DNA of 64,000 nt. It comes from Deltaproteobacteria bacterium. Lineage in GTDB: Bacteria; Bdellovibrionota; Bdellovibrionia; Bdellovibrionales; JAMPXM01. The stretch lies in contig JAFLCB010000012.1 in NCBI GenBank assembly GCA_017302795.1, positions 49,264 to 113,263 on the forward strand. Reading direction: 5' to 3'. The notes under the pieces are model-generated. The model worked only from the letters and a program-made list of their open reading frames with translations. It did not search any database and was not told the DNA's origin. The position numbers were made by a program, and so were the translations under genes. Positions 1 to 8,642 of this stretch are shown piece by piece. How positions within the stretch are numbered: the first letter of the stretch is position 1; each line of letters starts with the position of its first letter.

Positions 1-555
1 GGGTTCTGAGGGAGCGCGCCCAAGCGATTCCATTTGACGCAGTTTTGCATCCACCTGACTTTCGATTTCCGTATTTTTCCTTTCGAGCGCCGCGATTTTA
101 GCGCCGGTTTTGAAGCGTTTAAGAAAAGCGTCTTCGACATGAGAAGGGCAGATACCTTGATACTCTTGACCCGATCTTCCCGCATCAAAACCTCGCTCGG
201 GCGTGCAGTATTCTAAAAGTCCGCGCTGCCAACCGGCGTCGTAGAGCTCTCGATCAACCTTTGTCCCGCGGGCTTCGCACCGGCCAAGGTAAGCACTGTG
301 ATTTATTTCGATGCCGCTAAGACCGTCGACTCGACCAACTTCAAACCAGTCTGCGTGGCCACACGGGTCCCCGGACACGGCCGGGTTTCTAATTCTCTTG
401 ATTGATGCAAGTCCGTCTCCGTCAAAGGCACGCTTAAGGCTTTCGCAACCGGCCAAAGAAAGAAGAATCAGAAGCACTGGAAAAATCCTGCCGAAAAACC
501 TAGCGGAAGGCTTTTGAATGCAGATGAGCTTTCTATAAAACCGCGTCTCGGCCAT
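1..555 (-). CDS. DUF2799-like lipoprotein, C-terminus cut by window edge
   Basis: An open frame on the minus strand starts at an ATG at 555 and runs off the left edge of the window, so the end of the protein is missing. Residues 20-36 are hydrophobic and end in LSLAGC, a lipobox with the acylated Cys at about 37. The mature part reads CGHADWFEVGRVDGL, then YDAGWQRGLLEYC, then GRSGQEYQGICP, followed by a Glu/Lys-rich helix. This order is that of the DUF2799 lipoproteins (E. coli YfiL type), whose function is unknown. No good ribosome-binding site is visible before the ATG and the leader is long, so the start is uncertain. It diverges from the glycosyltransferase at 704. Confidence 0.8.
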   Translation of the reverse strand, partial: MAETRFYRKLICIQKPSARFFGRIFPVLLILLSLAGCESLKRAFDGDGLASIKRIRNPAVSGDPCGHADWFEVGRVDGLSGIEINHSAYLGRCEARGTKVDRELYDAGWQRGLLEYCTPERGFDAGRSGQEYQGICPSHVEDAFLKRFKTGAKIAALERKNTEIESQVDAKLRQMESLGRAPSEP

Positions 556-703
556 AGGGAACTTTTGCCGGTTCCGGCCTTCAGAGTCATTCGCAAAGCT
601 CGGCTTAGAAAGGAGTCGCTGGTTCAAGCGAATGCAGTGCGTAACCTCTAGTTAAGGGAGGGAAAAGTTTGCGAACTTTCGCTTGAAAAGGCAGTTTGGC
701 GGC

Positions 704-1750
704 ATGCGCATTGGGCTGCTTCATGAATCCGACCTACCCCCCCGAACTTACGGGGGAATTGAAAGAATTGTCGTCGCTCTAACGAGAGCCTATTTGAGGC
801 GCGGTCACGATGTGACGGTCCTTTGTCGATCCGGTGATGCCGGTAAAATTGCGGAAAACCCCGAAGACGCGAAATCAGGGCGACTAAAAATCCACCAGCT
901 GCCTTCCGACTATCTGAATCGTCCTCCAAAAGAGTGGCTCCCGAAGCTCGATTTCCTTCATTCTCATCAGCCACTTCGTTTCAACGGAAGCGATGAGTTT
1001 CGGCCACCGATGCCGTTTCTCGTGACCATTCATGGAAACGGAAGTGTGCAGGAAAACTATTGGAAGAACACGGCGTTCTTAAGCGAATCCCATGCGGCCA
1101 ATCACCAAGCGAAATATTTTGTTTATAATGGCGTGGACCCGACTCGCTACACCTATCAAGAAAAAAAAGAAGATTACTTCGTGTTCCTCGCGCGCACCAC
1201 TTGGCGGGTGAAGAATGTGAAAACGGCGATCGCTTGGGCAAATGATCTCGGTGTTCGTTTAGAAATCATGGGCGGAAGTGGAGTCTCTCGCGGCAATATC
1301 CACTACAACGGCCTTGTCAACGAGCCAGAAAAAGTAAAGCTACTAGCCGGCGCAAGGGCGTTGGTTTACCCAACGAACTGGAATGAACCATGTGCCGGCG
1401 CACCACTAGAGGCCCTGGCTTGCGGTACACCCGTCATCGCGACTGGCAATGGTTGTATGCCGGAACTTGTTCGTCCTGGGACCGGAGTGATCTGCAACAC
1501 CTATCGGGAATTTCTTGAAGCTGCAGAAAAAGTAAAATCTGTGCGCCCGGCCGATTGCCGAAAAGCTGTCGAAGAATTCTTTAGCGATGATCGCATGACC
1601 GATGACTATTTGAAGTTGATGGAAAAAGTCATTGCGCTGGGGGATCTCGATCATGAACCTTCGTTTGCTCCAAAGCCGCAAGCGGTAACGCTTTTGTACA
1701 AGCCGACACTTTTAAATCGCCTTCAGGTCGCACTGACGGGAAAGGTCTAG
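704..1750 (+). CDS. GT4-family glycosyltransferase
   Basis: A cytoplasmic retaining glycosyltransferase of the GT-B fold, 348 residues. The N-terminus MRIGLLHESD followed by the Gly-rich YGGIERIV loop, and the C-terminal block NEPCAGAPLEALACGTPVIA (the E-x7-E nucleotide-sugar-binding motif), are typical of family 4. A TTG at 683 would add seven residues, but the family normally begins just at the MRIG strand, so ATG 704 is chosen. Upstream lie a purine-rich AAGGGAGGG (654-662) and a small hairpin with arms AAAGTT and AACTTT (664-679). It is the first gene of the heptose operon and ends 5 nt before the epimerase, so it may transfer heptose or another sugar to a surface glycan. Acceptor and donor cannot be read from sequence. 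Confidence 0.88.
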   Translation: MRIGLLHESDLPPRTYGGIERIVVALTRAYLRRGHDVTVLCRSGDAGKIAENPEDAKSGRLKIHQLPSDYLNRPPKEWLPKLDFLHSHQPLRFNGSDEFRPPMPFLVTIHGNGSVQENYWKNTAFLSESHAANHQAKYFVYNGVDPTRYTYQEKKEDYFVFLARTTWRVKNVKTAIAWANDLGVRLEIMGGSGVSRGNIHYNGLVNEPEKVKLLAGARALVYPTNWNEPCAGAPLEALACGTPVIATGNGCMPELVRPGTGVICNTYREFLEAAEKVKSVRPADCRKAVEEFFSDDRMTDDYLKLMEKVIALGDLDHEPSFAPKPQAVTLLYKPTLLNRLQVALTGKV

Positions 1751-1755
1751 AGACG

Positions 1756-2787
1756 ATGACACCGGTATTAACTAAACCAGTGCGAAAAGTATTTATCACA
1801 GGTGGTGCGGGCTTCATCGGAAGCCAAATGGCAGAAACCTACCTCGCTGAAGGTTGTGATGTCGTTTGCTTTGACAACTTGATACTTGGTCGCCGTGAAT
1901 TTTTAAAACCCGCTTTGGAGAATCCTCGATTCAAATTTGTCGAAGCGGATCTTCTTGATCTCGACCGAGTGACGGACGAACTGAAAGCGTTTGAACTGGG
2001 CGCGGACGATCTCGTCGTTCACTTGGCTGCGAACAGCGACATTTCACAAGGTGCAGAAAAATCGGACGTCGATCTAAAAAACGGAACTATTGCAACTTTC
2101 AATCTTCTCGAAGCCATGCGCAGATCAGGTGCTAGAAATATTTTGTTCGCGTCGACGTCTGCGATTTACGGTGAGGCAAAGACCAAGCCGACCCCAGAAG
2201 ACTATGGTCCGCTGTTTCCGATTTCTTTTTATGGCGCAAGCAAACTTGCGTGCGAAGCACTGGTATCGGCCTTTGTGCACAACTGTCATATGCGGGCCGT
2301 GGTGTTTCGCTTTGCAAATATCGTAGGGCCTCGTTCGACCCACGGTGCGATCCATGACTTTGTCGCGAGGCTCCTAAAGTCCTCGGTCAGTCTGAAGGTG
2401 CTGGGAAATGGCACGCAGAAAAAATCTTATCTTCACGTTACAGATTGTATCGCAGGAATGAAATTTGCCTGGCAGCACTGCGCTGGCATGCACAAGGGTG
2501 AATTCTTTGAATGCTTCAACCTCGCTAGCGAAGGTGTTTCGAACGTTCGATTCTTAGCGACAGCCGTCGCTGAGGAGTTCGCTAAGCAACAGAGGCTTTC
2601 GATGGTTCCGAAACTCGAATTTGGTGAGGGCGATCGCGGTTGGGTAGGGGATGTTCCGTTTACGTGGCTCGATGGAAAGCGGTTAGAAAGCTTAGGCTGG
2701 AAAGCGCGCCTTGAAAGTGACGAAGCTGTTCGCGAAGCGATCAGGCAAATCATCGAACAAAAGACGAAGCCTCAGGTGCAGGGCTAA
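1756..2787 (+). CDS. NAD-dependent sugar epimerase/dehydratase (extended SDR)
   Basis: A 343-residue extended short-chain dehydrogenase. The NAD-binding Rossmann motif GGAGFIGS is at residues 16-23, the catalytic S-T-S...YGASK (Tyr-x3-Lys) lies in the middle, and the FRFANIVGPRSTHG segment is typical of UDP- or GDP-sugar epimerases and dehydratases. It sits between a glycosyltransferase and three GDP-heptose genes, so it probably modifies a nucleotide-activated sugar, perhaps GDP-heptose or a 6-deoxy derivative. A GalE/WbpP-like UDP-hexose 4-epimerase is equally compatible with the motifs. One base separates its stop from the next ATG, so the genes are likely co-translated. Confidence 0.87.
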   Translation: MTPVLTKPVRKVFITGGAGFIGSQMAETYLAEGCDVVCFDNLILGRREFLKPALENPRFKFVEADLLDLDRVTDELKAFELGADDLVVHLAANSDISQGAEKSDVDLKNGTIATFNLLEAMRRSGARNILFASTSAIYGEAKTKPTPEDYGPLFPISFYGASKLACEALVSAFVHNCHMRAVVFRFANIVGPRSTHGAIHDFVARLLKSSVSLKVLGNGTQKKSYLHVTDCIAGMKFAWQHCAGMHKGEFFECFNLASEGVSNVRFLATAVAEEFAKQQRLSMVPKLEFGEGDRGWVGDVPFTWLDGKRLESLGWKARLESDEAVREAIRQIIEQKTKPQVQG

Positions 2788-2788
2788 A

Positions 2789-3556
2789 ATGAGAAAACAA
2801 GTTTTGATTCTTGCTGGTGGGCTTGGGACTCGGCTTAGACCTTTAACAGAAAAGTGCCCAAAGCCCATGGTTCCGGTTTGTGGTGAACCGTTTTTACATT
2901 GGCAGATTTTGGATCTGAAAGAACAAGGCTACACGGACATCATTCTTCTTGTCTCCTATTTGGGTGAACAAGTGCGCGAACATTTTGGCGATGGATCAAA
3001 GTGGGGTGTTCGAATTGATTACGTCTTTGAACAAACACCACTGGGCACGGGCGGCGCCATCGTGAACGCCGTGGAAAAACTGAAAGACGATCTTGAAGAC
3101 GAGTTCATGATTTTGAACGGCGACAGTTTTCTTCGTGCTCCGCTCGATGATCTTGCTGGTTTTTTCGACGAAGGCCGCTTTGATGCAGTGGTCACGACCT
3201 ATGATAATAGCGTTAAGACACCAGTGCCCAATAATCTTCAAGTGAAAAACCAAATGGTTGTTAAGTATCAAAAGGGTGCGGGACTCGAGCAGGGTTACAC
3301 TTGCGTGGATTCCGGAATCTACGTCGTGAAAAAAAGCATTTTCACTTCCCATGAAATTGCCTCGCGACCGGTGCCTCTTCAGCTGGAAGAGGTCCTTCAT
3401 CCGCTGATGGCTATTCGCACCTATGGTGCGGTCGCTGTCGATTCTAGGTTTTATGACATCGGAACGCCTCAGCGTTTAGAAGAGTTCGAAAACTTTGTGA
3501 AGGCCGAGCAAGCCGCTGGAAGGCTTCACGGTCAGGAACCAAAGGGGGCACTGTGA
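2789..3556 (+). CDS. hddC: Sugar-1-phosphate nucleotidyltransferase, probable heptose-1-P guanylyltransferase
   Basis: A 255-residue nucleotidyltransferase with the signature LAGGLGTRLRPLTEKCPKP at its start and the metal-binding segment NGDSFL near residue 104. In the D-glycero-alpha-D-manno-heptose pathway HddC makes GDP-heptose from heptose-1-phosphate. The family motif alone would also fit glucose- or mannose-1-phosphate transferases, but the next two genes are hddA and gmhA homologues, which decides the call. An upstream GTG would extend the frame by 26 residues into the epimerase gene and is unlikely. The stop overlaps the hddA GTG by 4 nt. Confidence 0.8.
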   Translation: MRKQVLILAGGLGTRLRPLTEKCPKPMVPVCGEPFLHWQILDLKEQGYTDIILLVSYLGEQVREHFGDGSKWGVRIDYVFEQTPLGTGGAIVNAVEKLKDDLEDEFMILNGDSFLRAPLDDLAGFFDEGRFDAVVTTYDNSVKTPVPNNLQVKNQMVVKYQKGAGLEQGYTCVDSGIYVVKKSIFTSHEIASRPVPLQLEEVLHPLMAIRTYGAVAVDSRFYDIGTPQRLEEFENFVKAEQAAGRLHGQEPKGAL

Positions 3557-4545
3557 TTATCGCTCGCACTCCGTTTCGCGTAAGTTTCCTAGGCGGCGGG
3601 ACCGACTTGCCAGAATTTTGGCAAGAAGAAGAGGGCGCTGTTCTCTCGACCGCAATCGATAAGTACATGCACATCACCGTTAACAATCGCTTCGATAAAA
3701 GTTGGCGACTTGGGTACTCCAAAACGGAAATCTGCGAAGACATTTCGAAAATTGATCACAAAATCTTCCGCCGAGTTTTGGAAAAGTACTCGAAGCTCGC
3801 GTTAGAAAAAAATCACGGTTGTGGCCTAGAGATCCTATCGATGGCCGATATTCCGTCCGGCACAGGCCTTGGGAGCTCGTCGAGCTTCACTGTAAGTCTA
3901 CTTCACGCACTGAAAGGTCACTTGGGGATTTATCAGAGTGCCGAAGAGCTTGCTCGCGAGGCGAGCGAAATTGAAATCAAAGATTTAAAAGAGCCGATCG
4001 GGAAACAAGATCAGTATGCCGCGGCCTACGGTGGTCTTCGTTACATCCGCTTTTTACCGTCGGGCGAAGTTTCGGCAGAGCCGGTTATTTGTACGGAAGA
4101 CACCAAGCGGTCACTGGAAGGCCACATGGCGATTTTCTACACTGGAGTTACAAGATCGGCTTCAGGCGTTTTAAGTGAGCAGAAGTCCAATACGGAAAGC
4201 AAGCGCGAAACACTTCGTGCAATGAAGGATCTCGCCTTTCGAATGAAGGTCTGTCTTGAAAAAAATGAACCGATTCGCCGCTGTGGTGAGCTTTTGGACG
4301 AAGGTTGGAAGCTTAAGAAAACGTTAGCAAGCGGGATCTCGGCGGGCCCCATCGACCAGTGGTACGACCGGGCGGTGTCGGCTGGTGCCTATGGCGGAAA
4401 AATCCTCGGAGCTGGCGGCGGCGGCTTCCTCATGGTACTGTGCCCACCAGACAAACGGAGCCAGATTGCCAGCGAACTGAAAGAGCTTCGTCAGGTCGAA
4501 ATGAAGTTTGATAATTTTGGCAGCCGAATTGTTTTCGTCGGATAA
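3553..4545 (+). CDS. hddA: D-glycero-alpha-D-manno-heptose 7-phosphate kinase (GHMP family)
   Basis: A 330-residue GHMP kinase. The N-terminus RTPFRVSFLGGGTDLPEFW is the family entry motif. The ATP loop is DIPSGTGLGSSSSF at about residue 98, and the C-terminal motif GAYGGKILGAGGGGFLMV is also present. This combination matches HddA, which phosphorylates heptose-7-phosphate at O-1. The GTG start overlaps the hddC stop (GTGA). With gmhA and hddC it provides three of the four steps to GDP-heptose; the GmhB phosphatase is not in the window. Fucokinase-type GHMP enzymes have the same fold, so the substrate rests partly on context. Confidence 0.83.
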   Translation: MIIARTPFRVSFLGGGTDLPEFWQEEEGAVLSTAIDKYMHITVNNRFDKSWRLGYSKTEICEDISKIDHKIFRRVLEKYSKLALEKNHGCGLEILSMADIPSGTGLGSSSSFTVSLLHALKGHLGIYQSAEELAREASEIEIKDLKEPIGKQDQYAAAYGGLRYIRFLPSGEVSAEPVICTEDTKRSLEGHMAIFYTGVTRSASGVLSEQKSNTESKRETLRAMKDLAFRMKVCLEKNEPIRRCGELLDEGWKLKKTLASGISAGPIDQWYDRAVSAGAYGGKILGAGGGGFLMVLCPPDKRSQIASELKELRQVEMKFDNFGSRIVFVG

Positions 4546-4563
4546 CCGAGACAGGATTTTTTT

Positions 4564-5187
4564 ATGAAAATGGATCAAGCTGAAACAGCAGAGGCAGACG
4601 GTGCAGATAGTTTTGCGAAAAAATATCTGACCGAGACTTTGCCGCTTTTCCAAGAGTACGCGAAACCTGAATTTCAGATGGCGATGAATGCCATGGTTCA
4701 GGCCTATCATTCGGGCGGCACAGTTTATATTTGTGGTAACGGTGGATCGGCGGGCACAGCGGGCCACATGGTCAATGACCTTGCTAAGGGATCAGTCGTC
4801 GACGGTAAAAAGCGTCTTCGCGTCATAGGGCTCGCGGACAACATGAGTTTATTGACCGCTTACGCCAATGACTGCGGATATGAATCGATTTTCGTCGAGC
4901 AGATGAAGAGTCTTTGGAAGCGCGGCGATGTATTGATCGCGATCAGCTGCAGCGGGAATTCTGCGAACGTCGTGAAGGCGGCCGAATACGCTCGCGCGAA
5001 TGATGGCTACGTCATCGGGCTTATTGGATTCTCTGGCGGAAAGCTGAAAGACCTTTGTCAGCACCCGATTCATTTTAAATCGTTTAATTACGGTGCCGTG
5101 GAGGATGCGCAGCTCATGTTCTCGCATCTTTCCAGTCAGTACCTACATCAGTACATCAAGGAACGCGGTCCCGCGTTTGAGGTTTAG
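4564..5187 (+). CDS. gmhA: Sedoheptulose-7-phosphate isomerase
   Basis: A 207-residue single SIS-domain protein. The substrate loop [19 protein letters not shown] (about residues 59-77) and the [13 protein letters not shown] segment are typical of GmhA, which isomerises sedoheptulose-7-phosphate to D-glycero-D-manno-heptose-7-phosphate as the first step of heptose synthesis. The start ATG follows ACAGGA at a 7-nt T-rich spacing; an ATG two codons later is an alternative. It ends 4 nt before queF and is the last sugar gene of this run. A DiaA-type SIS protein is less likely because of the neighbouring hddA and hddC. Confidence 0.88.
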   Translation: MKMDQAETAEADGADSFAKKYLTETLPLFQEYAKPEFQMAMNAMVQAYHSGGTVYICGNGGSAGTAGHMVNDLAKGSVVDGKKRLRVIGLADNMSLLTAYANDCGYESIFVEQMKSLWKRGDVLIAISCSGNSANVVKAAEYARANDGYVIGLIGFSGGKLKDLCQHPIHFKSFNYGAVEDAQLMFSHLSSQYLHQYIKERGPAFEV

Positions 5188-5191
5188 GGTC

Positions 5192-5713
5192 ATGTCGAAG
5201 AAAAAATCGAAAGAGAAATCAAAAAAGAAGCTCAATGGCAAAGCTGCAAGAAAAGCAGCCGGAAAAACTTCTGGAACGTCTTCTGGTAAACATTTTGGCA
5301 AATCGGCAAAAGAAGCGTTTTTGCCAGATATAAATCAAAAGCTTTACGGTGAACTTGCGATCGAAGAAAACGAGCTCGAACGCCTTCCCAATCGTACCAC
5401 TGTTCGTCGTTACACGATCGAGTTCACTTGTCCTGAATTTACGTGTCTCTGCCCACGTTCGGGTTTTCCAGATTTTGCGACGATTCGAATCAAGTATGTG
5501 CCTGACGAATTCTGCGTGGAACTGAAGTCGCTAAAGCTTTACATCAATGGCTTTCGCAACAAGAAAGTCTTCCACGAAGATGTCACCAACAACATAATTC
5601 AAGATTTGATCGATCTCTTAGATCCACACGAGATCGAAGTGATCGGCGACTTCACCGTTCGCGGAAACGTGCATACGGTCGTAACAGCGAAGCACACTAA
5701 GAAATCCAAATAG
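5192..5713 (+). CDS. queF: NADPH-dependent 7-cyano-7-deazaguanine reductase with Lys-rich N-terminal extension
   Basis: QueF reduces preQ0 to preQ1 in queuosine biosynthesis. Residues 45-170 follow the unimodular (YkvM-type) family: [15 protein letters not shown] with the thioimide-forming Cys at 87, then ELKSLKLY with the conserved Glu at 110, then [10 protein letters not shown] and GDFTVRGNV. The first about 40 residues are almost only Lys, Ser, Gly and Ala ([13 protein letters not shown], then three GK-containing repeats), which the family normally lacks. The ATG lies 4 nt after the gmhA stop. An in-frame start further upstream would lie inside gmhA and is rejected. Its place at the end of a heptose operon is probably a matter of convenience, not shared function. 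Confidence 0.92.
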   Translation: MSKKKSKEKSKKKLNGKAARKAAGKTSGTSSGKHFGKSAKEAFLPDINQKLYGELAIEENELERLPNRTTVRRYTIEFTCPEFTCLCPRSGFPDFATIRIKYVPDEFCVELKSLKLYINGFRNKKVFHEDVTNNIIQDLIDLLDPHEIEVIGDFTVRGNVHTVVTAKHTKKSK

Positions 5714-5777
5714 AAATAAATAAAATCATTATGCGCTTCAAAGCGGGGTCAGTCTGAAATCGCACACATCAGAAACA

Positions 5778-6329
5778 ATGGCAGCCGCTCCCAAAGGACC
5801 TGCGGTCATTTGGATGAGGCGTCTTTCCAACATCGGCTTCGGGATTGCGGCTGTTTATTTCGTTTATCTACTTGCGCTGCTTGGCATGGCAGCGAAAAAA
5901 AATTCTGATTTTGAAGGCACCATGATCGGTGCCACCCAGCTTCAGGCCGTGCCGGTTGGTGTGTCGGCGGAGACGTTAAATTTGTCCAAAGTGACATCAA
6001 AGACCGTGGTCGTCATGTGGGCGACCTGGTGTGGCCCTTGTCATTCGCTCTTGATCTCGCTTCGTGACGAAGTCACTGCTGGTAAAATTTCCGCGAGCAA
6101 CATCGTGGCCGTTAGCATGGCAGAACCACTGGCCGACGTGAAAGCCTACCTCGAGAAAACACCGCTCCCATTTTCGATTGCCCTCGATCCCCAAGGCGAA
6201 CTCGCCACAAAGATGAAAGTCTCCGGCACACCCACCGTCATCCTGCTAGAGCCCGGCGGAAAAATTAGTACGGTTTCCACCGGCGGCTTCCGCCTGACCT
6301 CAAAAGTTGTCGATTTTCTTAGTCCTTAA
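5778..6329 (+). CDS. Membrane-anchored TlpA/ResA-like thioredoxin
   Basis: A 183-residue protein with one N-terminal membrane anchor (about residues 15-37), then a periplasmic thioredoxin-like domain with ATWCGPC (CxxC near residue 85) and the cis-proline segment GTPTVILL. TlpA/ResA proteins reduce or oxidise disulfides in exported proteins, often cytochromes or outer-membrane proteins. No cytochrome maturation gene is adjacent, so the partner is unknown. It follows queF after 64 nt without a visible terminator and may be read through from the heptose operon. The ribosome-binding site is weak. Confidence 0.83.
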   Translation: MAAAPKGPAVIWMRRLSNIGFGIAAVYFVYLLALLGMAAKKNSDFEGTMIGATQLQAVPVGVSAETLNLSKVTSKTVVVMWATWCGPCHSLLISLRDEVTAGKISASNIVAVSMAEPLADVKAYLEKTPLPFSIALDPQGELATKMKVSGTPTVILLEPGGKISTVSTGGFRLTSKVVDFLSP

Positions 6330-6377
6330 GACGGTGGCTCGATCGCATTCTGCTTTTACGGTCGCCGTTATATCAAA

Positions 6378-6824
6378 TTAATAATGTGAGCACTGCAAAT
6401 TTCGGCGGCATAGGCTGGTATCGCAATGGTGCGAGCAGAGGCTATAGACCACCCGCGTGGCATCGGCTCGTTCTGGGTACGAGACGCTAAAGTTTCGAAC
6501 GTATCCGGACCGGAGTTCGCGACTCACTGTCGTACACTCATATGCAAGCGGACGATAGCTTGCAACACACTGAATGCTTTCATCGCAGAGGATTACATTT
6601 TCTTCGTTAGGTTCGAAAGTGTTTTTGCAGTTTCTAAGCGCGATTTCTTTTGCCTCTGCCTCACTTCGGGCAAGTCCGCGACCTCTTTGGTGCAAGCCTT
6701 GTGCGCTGCAATCAAATCGGGGGCCGGGGGCAAAGTCTGACACATTGCCTTTGGCGATCGCAGCGCTCAGGAATGCGAAAGAAAAAATAAGAGCAGAGCT
6801 AATTAGTTTCGGGACTCCATCCAT
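6378..6824 (-). CDS. Small secreted Cys-rich protein
   Basis: A 148-residue protein with a clear signal peptide (residues 1-24, ending SAAIA). The mature part has nine Cys. Its core, RSEAEAKEIALRNC followed by CDESIQC, resembles the DUF4189-like small secreted repeat in which an Ala/Glu helix precedes a paired Cys. A second, shorter Cys cluster (CSHHCDTSLC) ends the protein, so disulfides are likely after export. AGGAG stands 7 nt before the ATG. It converges on the TlpA-like gene. No function can be assigned. Confidence 0.7.
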   Translation of the reverse strand: MDGVPKLISSALIFSFAFLSAAIAKGNVSDFAPGPRFDCSAQGLHQRGRGLARSEAEAKEIALRNCKNTFEPNEENVILCDESIQCVASYRPLAYECTTVSRELRSGYVRNFSVSYPERADATRVVYSLCSHHCDTSLCRRNLQCSHY

Positions 6825-7172
6825 TCTTATCTCCTGGCATCTTGTTTGCGGTTTTTAAAGTTTAACGGCAAAGCAGTAAATGAGGGTTTTGATAGCACGA
6901 AATTATTCAGAAATGGCAGATAGAAATACCAAATTACGAAGCTCTTTTAATGAGGTTAAGCCTAGTTGCTCGCTATTGCCTGAAGGTCGAGATCTGGATC
7001 CTAGGCGACGCGACTGGCCAACATTTTTAGATGGAAGGTTCACACCTTAACCAGGTGTTTGGCGAATATTTTCCGACGCGCGTTCATTTTCTTCTTCGAA
7101 GTCGCAACCAACAAAGTGGGAGACAATTTCAATGGCATTTCTATGCTTGAGTTTCTGAGAGCAATGAAAACC
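6825..7172. other. 348-nt intergenic stretch without a convincing gene
   Basis: This gap lies between argH (ending at 7173) and the start of the Cys-rich protein at 6824. The part next to 6824 should hold that gene's promoter. I see only the AGGAG ribosome site and an AT-rich stretch, with no clear -35/-10 pair. The one regular structure is a short dyad with arms ACACCT and AGGTGT (7042-7058), which has no T-run and is a weak candidate terminator for argH at best. No frame in the gap has start, ribosome site and protein-like composition. Confidence 0.5.
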
Positions 7173-8639
7173 CTAGGTCGAGAGGGCCGCTTCCGCTTTC
7201 TGAATTTGTAGACGGACGGCCACGGGGCTGGTGCCGCCTTCGGAGGCGCGGGCGTTCATCACGAAGCGGTGAGTGAGGACTTCTTTGGATTTCTCGTCAA
7301 AGCGCGCATCTAGCCTCTTAAGGTCAGGAACACTTAAATCTTCGAGACGGACTTTTGCAGTCATGCAGTGGCGGACGACGTGGCCCACGACTTCGTGGGC
7401 TTCGCGAAACGGTACTCCTTTTTTCGCGAGATCATCCGCAAGATCGGTGGCGTTTGAAAAATCACCTTTCAGCGAATCTTCCATGCGAGCGCGATTGAAT
7501 TTCGCGCCACTTAACATATAGGCCATGAGGCGAACGGATCCGCGCACAGAATCAAGCGCGTAGAACACGGGTTCTTTGTCTTCTTGAAGATCGCGGTTGT
7601 AGGAAAGTGGCAGGCCCTTCATTGTGGTCGCCATTTGTACCAGGGCACCGATCGCGCGGCCCGTGCGGCCGCGAATGAGTTCTGCGACATCGGGGTTTTT
7701 CTTTTGCGGCATGATGCTCGATCCCGTTGTGACTTCATCAGAAAGTTCAACGAAGCCATGTTCAGGCGCCGACCAAATAACAAGCTCTTCCGATATTCGC
7801 GAAAGATGGATCGCCACAAGACTTAAATCGGCTAAAAGCTCGAACGCAAAGTCGCGGTCGGAAACTGCGTCCAAGGAGTTTTCCGAAGGGCGATCAAAGC
7901 CTAAGTCAATTGCTACGGCTTGGCGATCAAGTGGAAACGAGGTACCTGCAAGTGCTGCGGAACCTAAAGGAAGCACCAAGCAGCGCTTCATCCATTGGTC
8001 TAAGCGTTTGCGGTCGCGGTCAAACATCCAAAAGTAGGCGAGAAGGTGATGAGCGAGACTAACTGGCTGCGCATGTTGAAAGTGTGTAAGGCCTGGAAGC
8101 ATGGTTTCTGTTTCAGGCTTTGCGACATTTAAAAGTGTGGTTTCAAGCTGATGAAGCTCATTTAAAAGCGCTTGGCCTTCACGCGCCAGTGTCAGCCGAA
8201 AGGCAGTAGCAACTTGGTCATTGCGACTTCTTGCGGTGTGAAGTTTGCCGGCCACTGGTCCAATCGCGGCCTTTAAGCGAAGTTCGATGAAGCTATGCAC
8301 ATCTTCGACGTCTTGAGGAAAAGGGTTTTCGCCTTTTGCCAGGGCCGCTGCGATTTCTGCGCGAACGACACCGAGGCCTTTTGCGATTTCAGCGGCTTCA
8401 TCCGAAGTGATGATGCCTTGTTTGCCTAGCATTTTCGCATGAGCAATCGAGCCATCGATGTCAGCTTCCCAAAGACGCCAGTCGATACCAATCGAGGTCG
8501 AAAATGAAATCACATCGCGGGTGGGCCCAGTTTCAAAGCGGCCGCCCCAAAGCTGTTTCTCATAGGCAGCGCCCTTCGGTCCCGCTTGAGGGGCCGAAGA
8601 GCCTACTGGTTCGCCTGATTGGTTGCTGCCGTTAGACAT
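7173..8639 (-). CDS. argH: Argininosuccinate lyase
   Basis: Last step of arginine synthesis: cleaves argininosuccinate to arginine and fumarate. The 488-residue protein has the superfamily signature GSSIMPQKKNPDVAE, the TARSRNDQVATAFRL motif and the LTHFQHAQP motif. About 27 Gly/Ser/Pro-rich residues precede the usual WGGRF start of the enzyme, an unusual but harmless-looking extension. The junction with argG reads TAG-TTG-ATG: the argG stop, then a TTG, then the ATG chosen here, so translation is probably coupled. It belongs to the argGH operon under the control region at 9.9-10.0 kb. Confidence 0.96.
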   Translation of the reverse strand: MSNGSNQSGEPVGSSAPQAGPKGAAYEKQLWGGRFETGPTRDVISFSTSIGIDWRLWEADIDGSIAHAKMLGKQGIITSDEAAEIAKGLGVVRAEIAAALAKGENPFPQDVEDVHSFIELRLKAAIGPVAGKLHTARSRNDQVATAFRLTLAREGQALLNELHQLETTLLNVAKPETETMLPGLTHFQHAQPVSLAHHLLAYFWMFDRDRKRLDQWMKRCLVLPLGSAALAGTSFPLDRQAVAIDLGFDRPSENSLDAVSDRDFAFELLADLSLVAIHLSRISEELVIWSAPEHGFVELSDEVTTGSSIMPQKKNPDVAELIRGRTGRAIGALVQMATTMKGLPLSYNRDLQEDKEPVFYALDSVRGSVRLMAYMLSGAKFNRARMEDSLKGDFSNATDLADDLAKKGVPFREAHEVVGHVVRHCMTAKVRLEDLSVPDLKRLDARFDEKSKEVLTHRFVMNARASEGGTSPVAVRLQIQKAEAALST

Positions 8640-8642
8640 CAA

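Noticed and set aside
311..517. Plus-strand open frame of 68 codons near the left edge
   Set aside because: It is antisense to the DUF2799-like lipoprotein, whose lipobox and family motifs are clear on the minus strand.
7042..7058. ACACCT/AGGTGT dyad as argH terminator
   Set aside because: More than 110 nt from the argH stop, short and without T-run.
7624..8037. 137-codon open frame antisense to argH
   Set aside because: argH motifs are intact on the minus strand; the plus frame has no domain or ribosome site.
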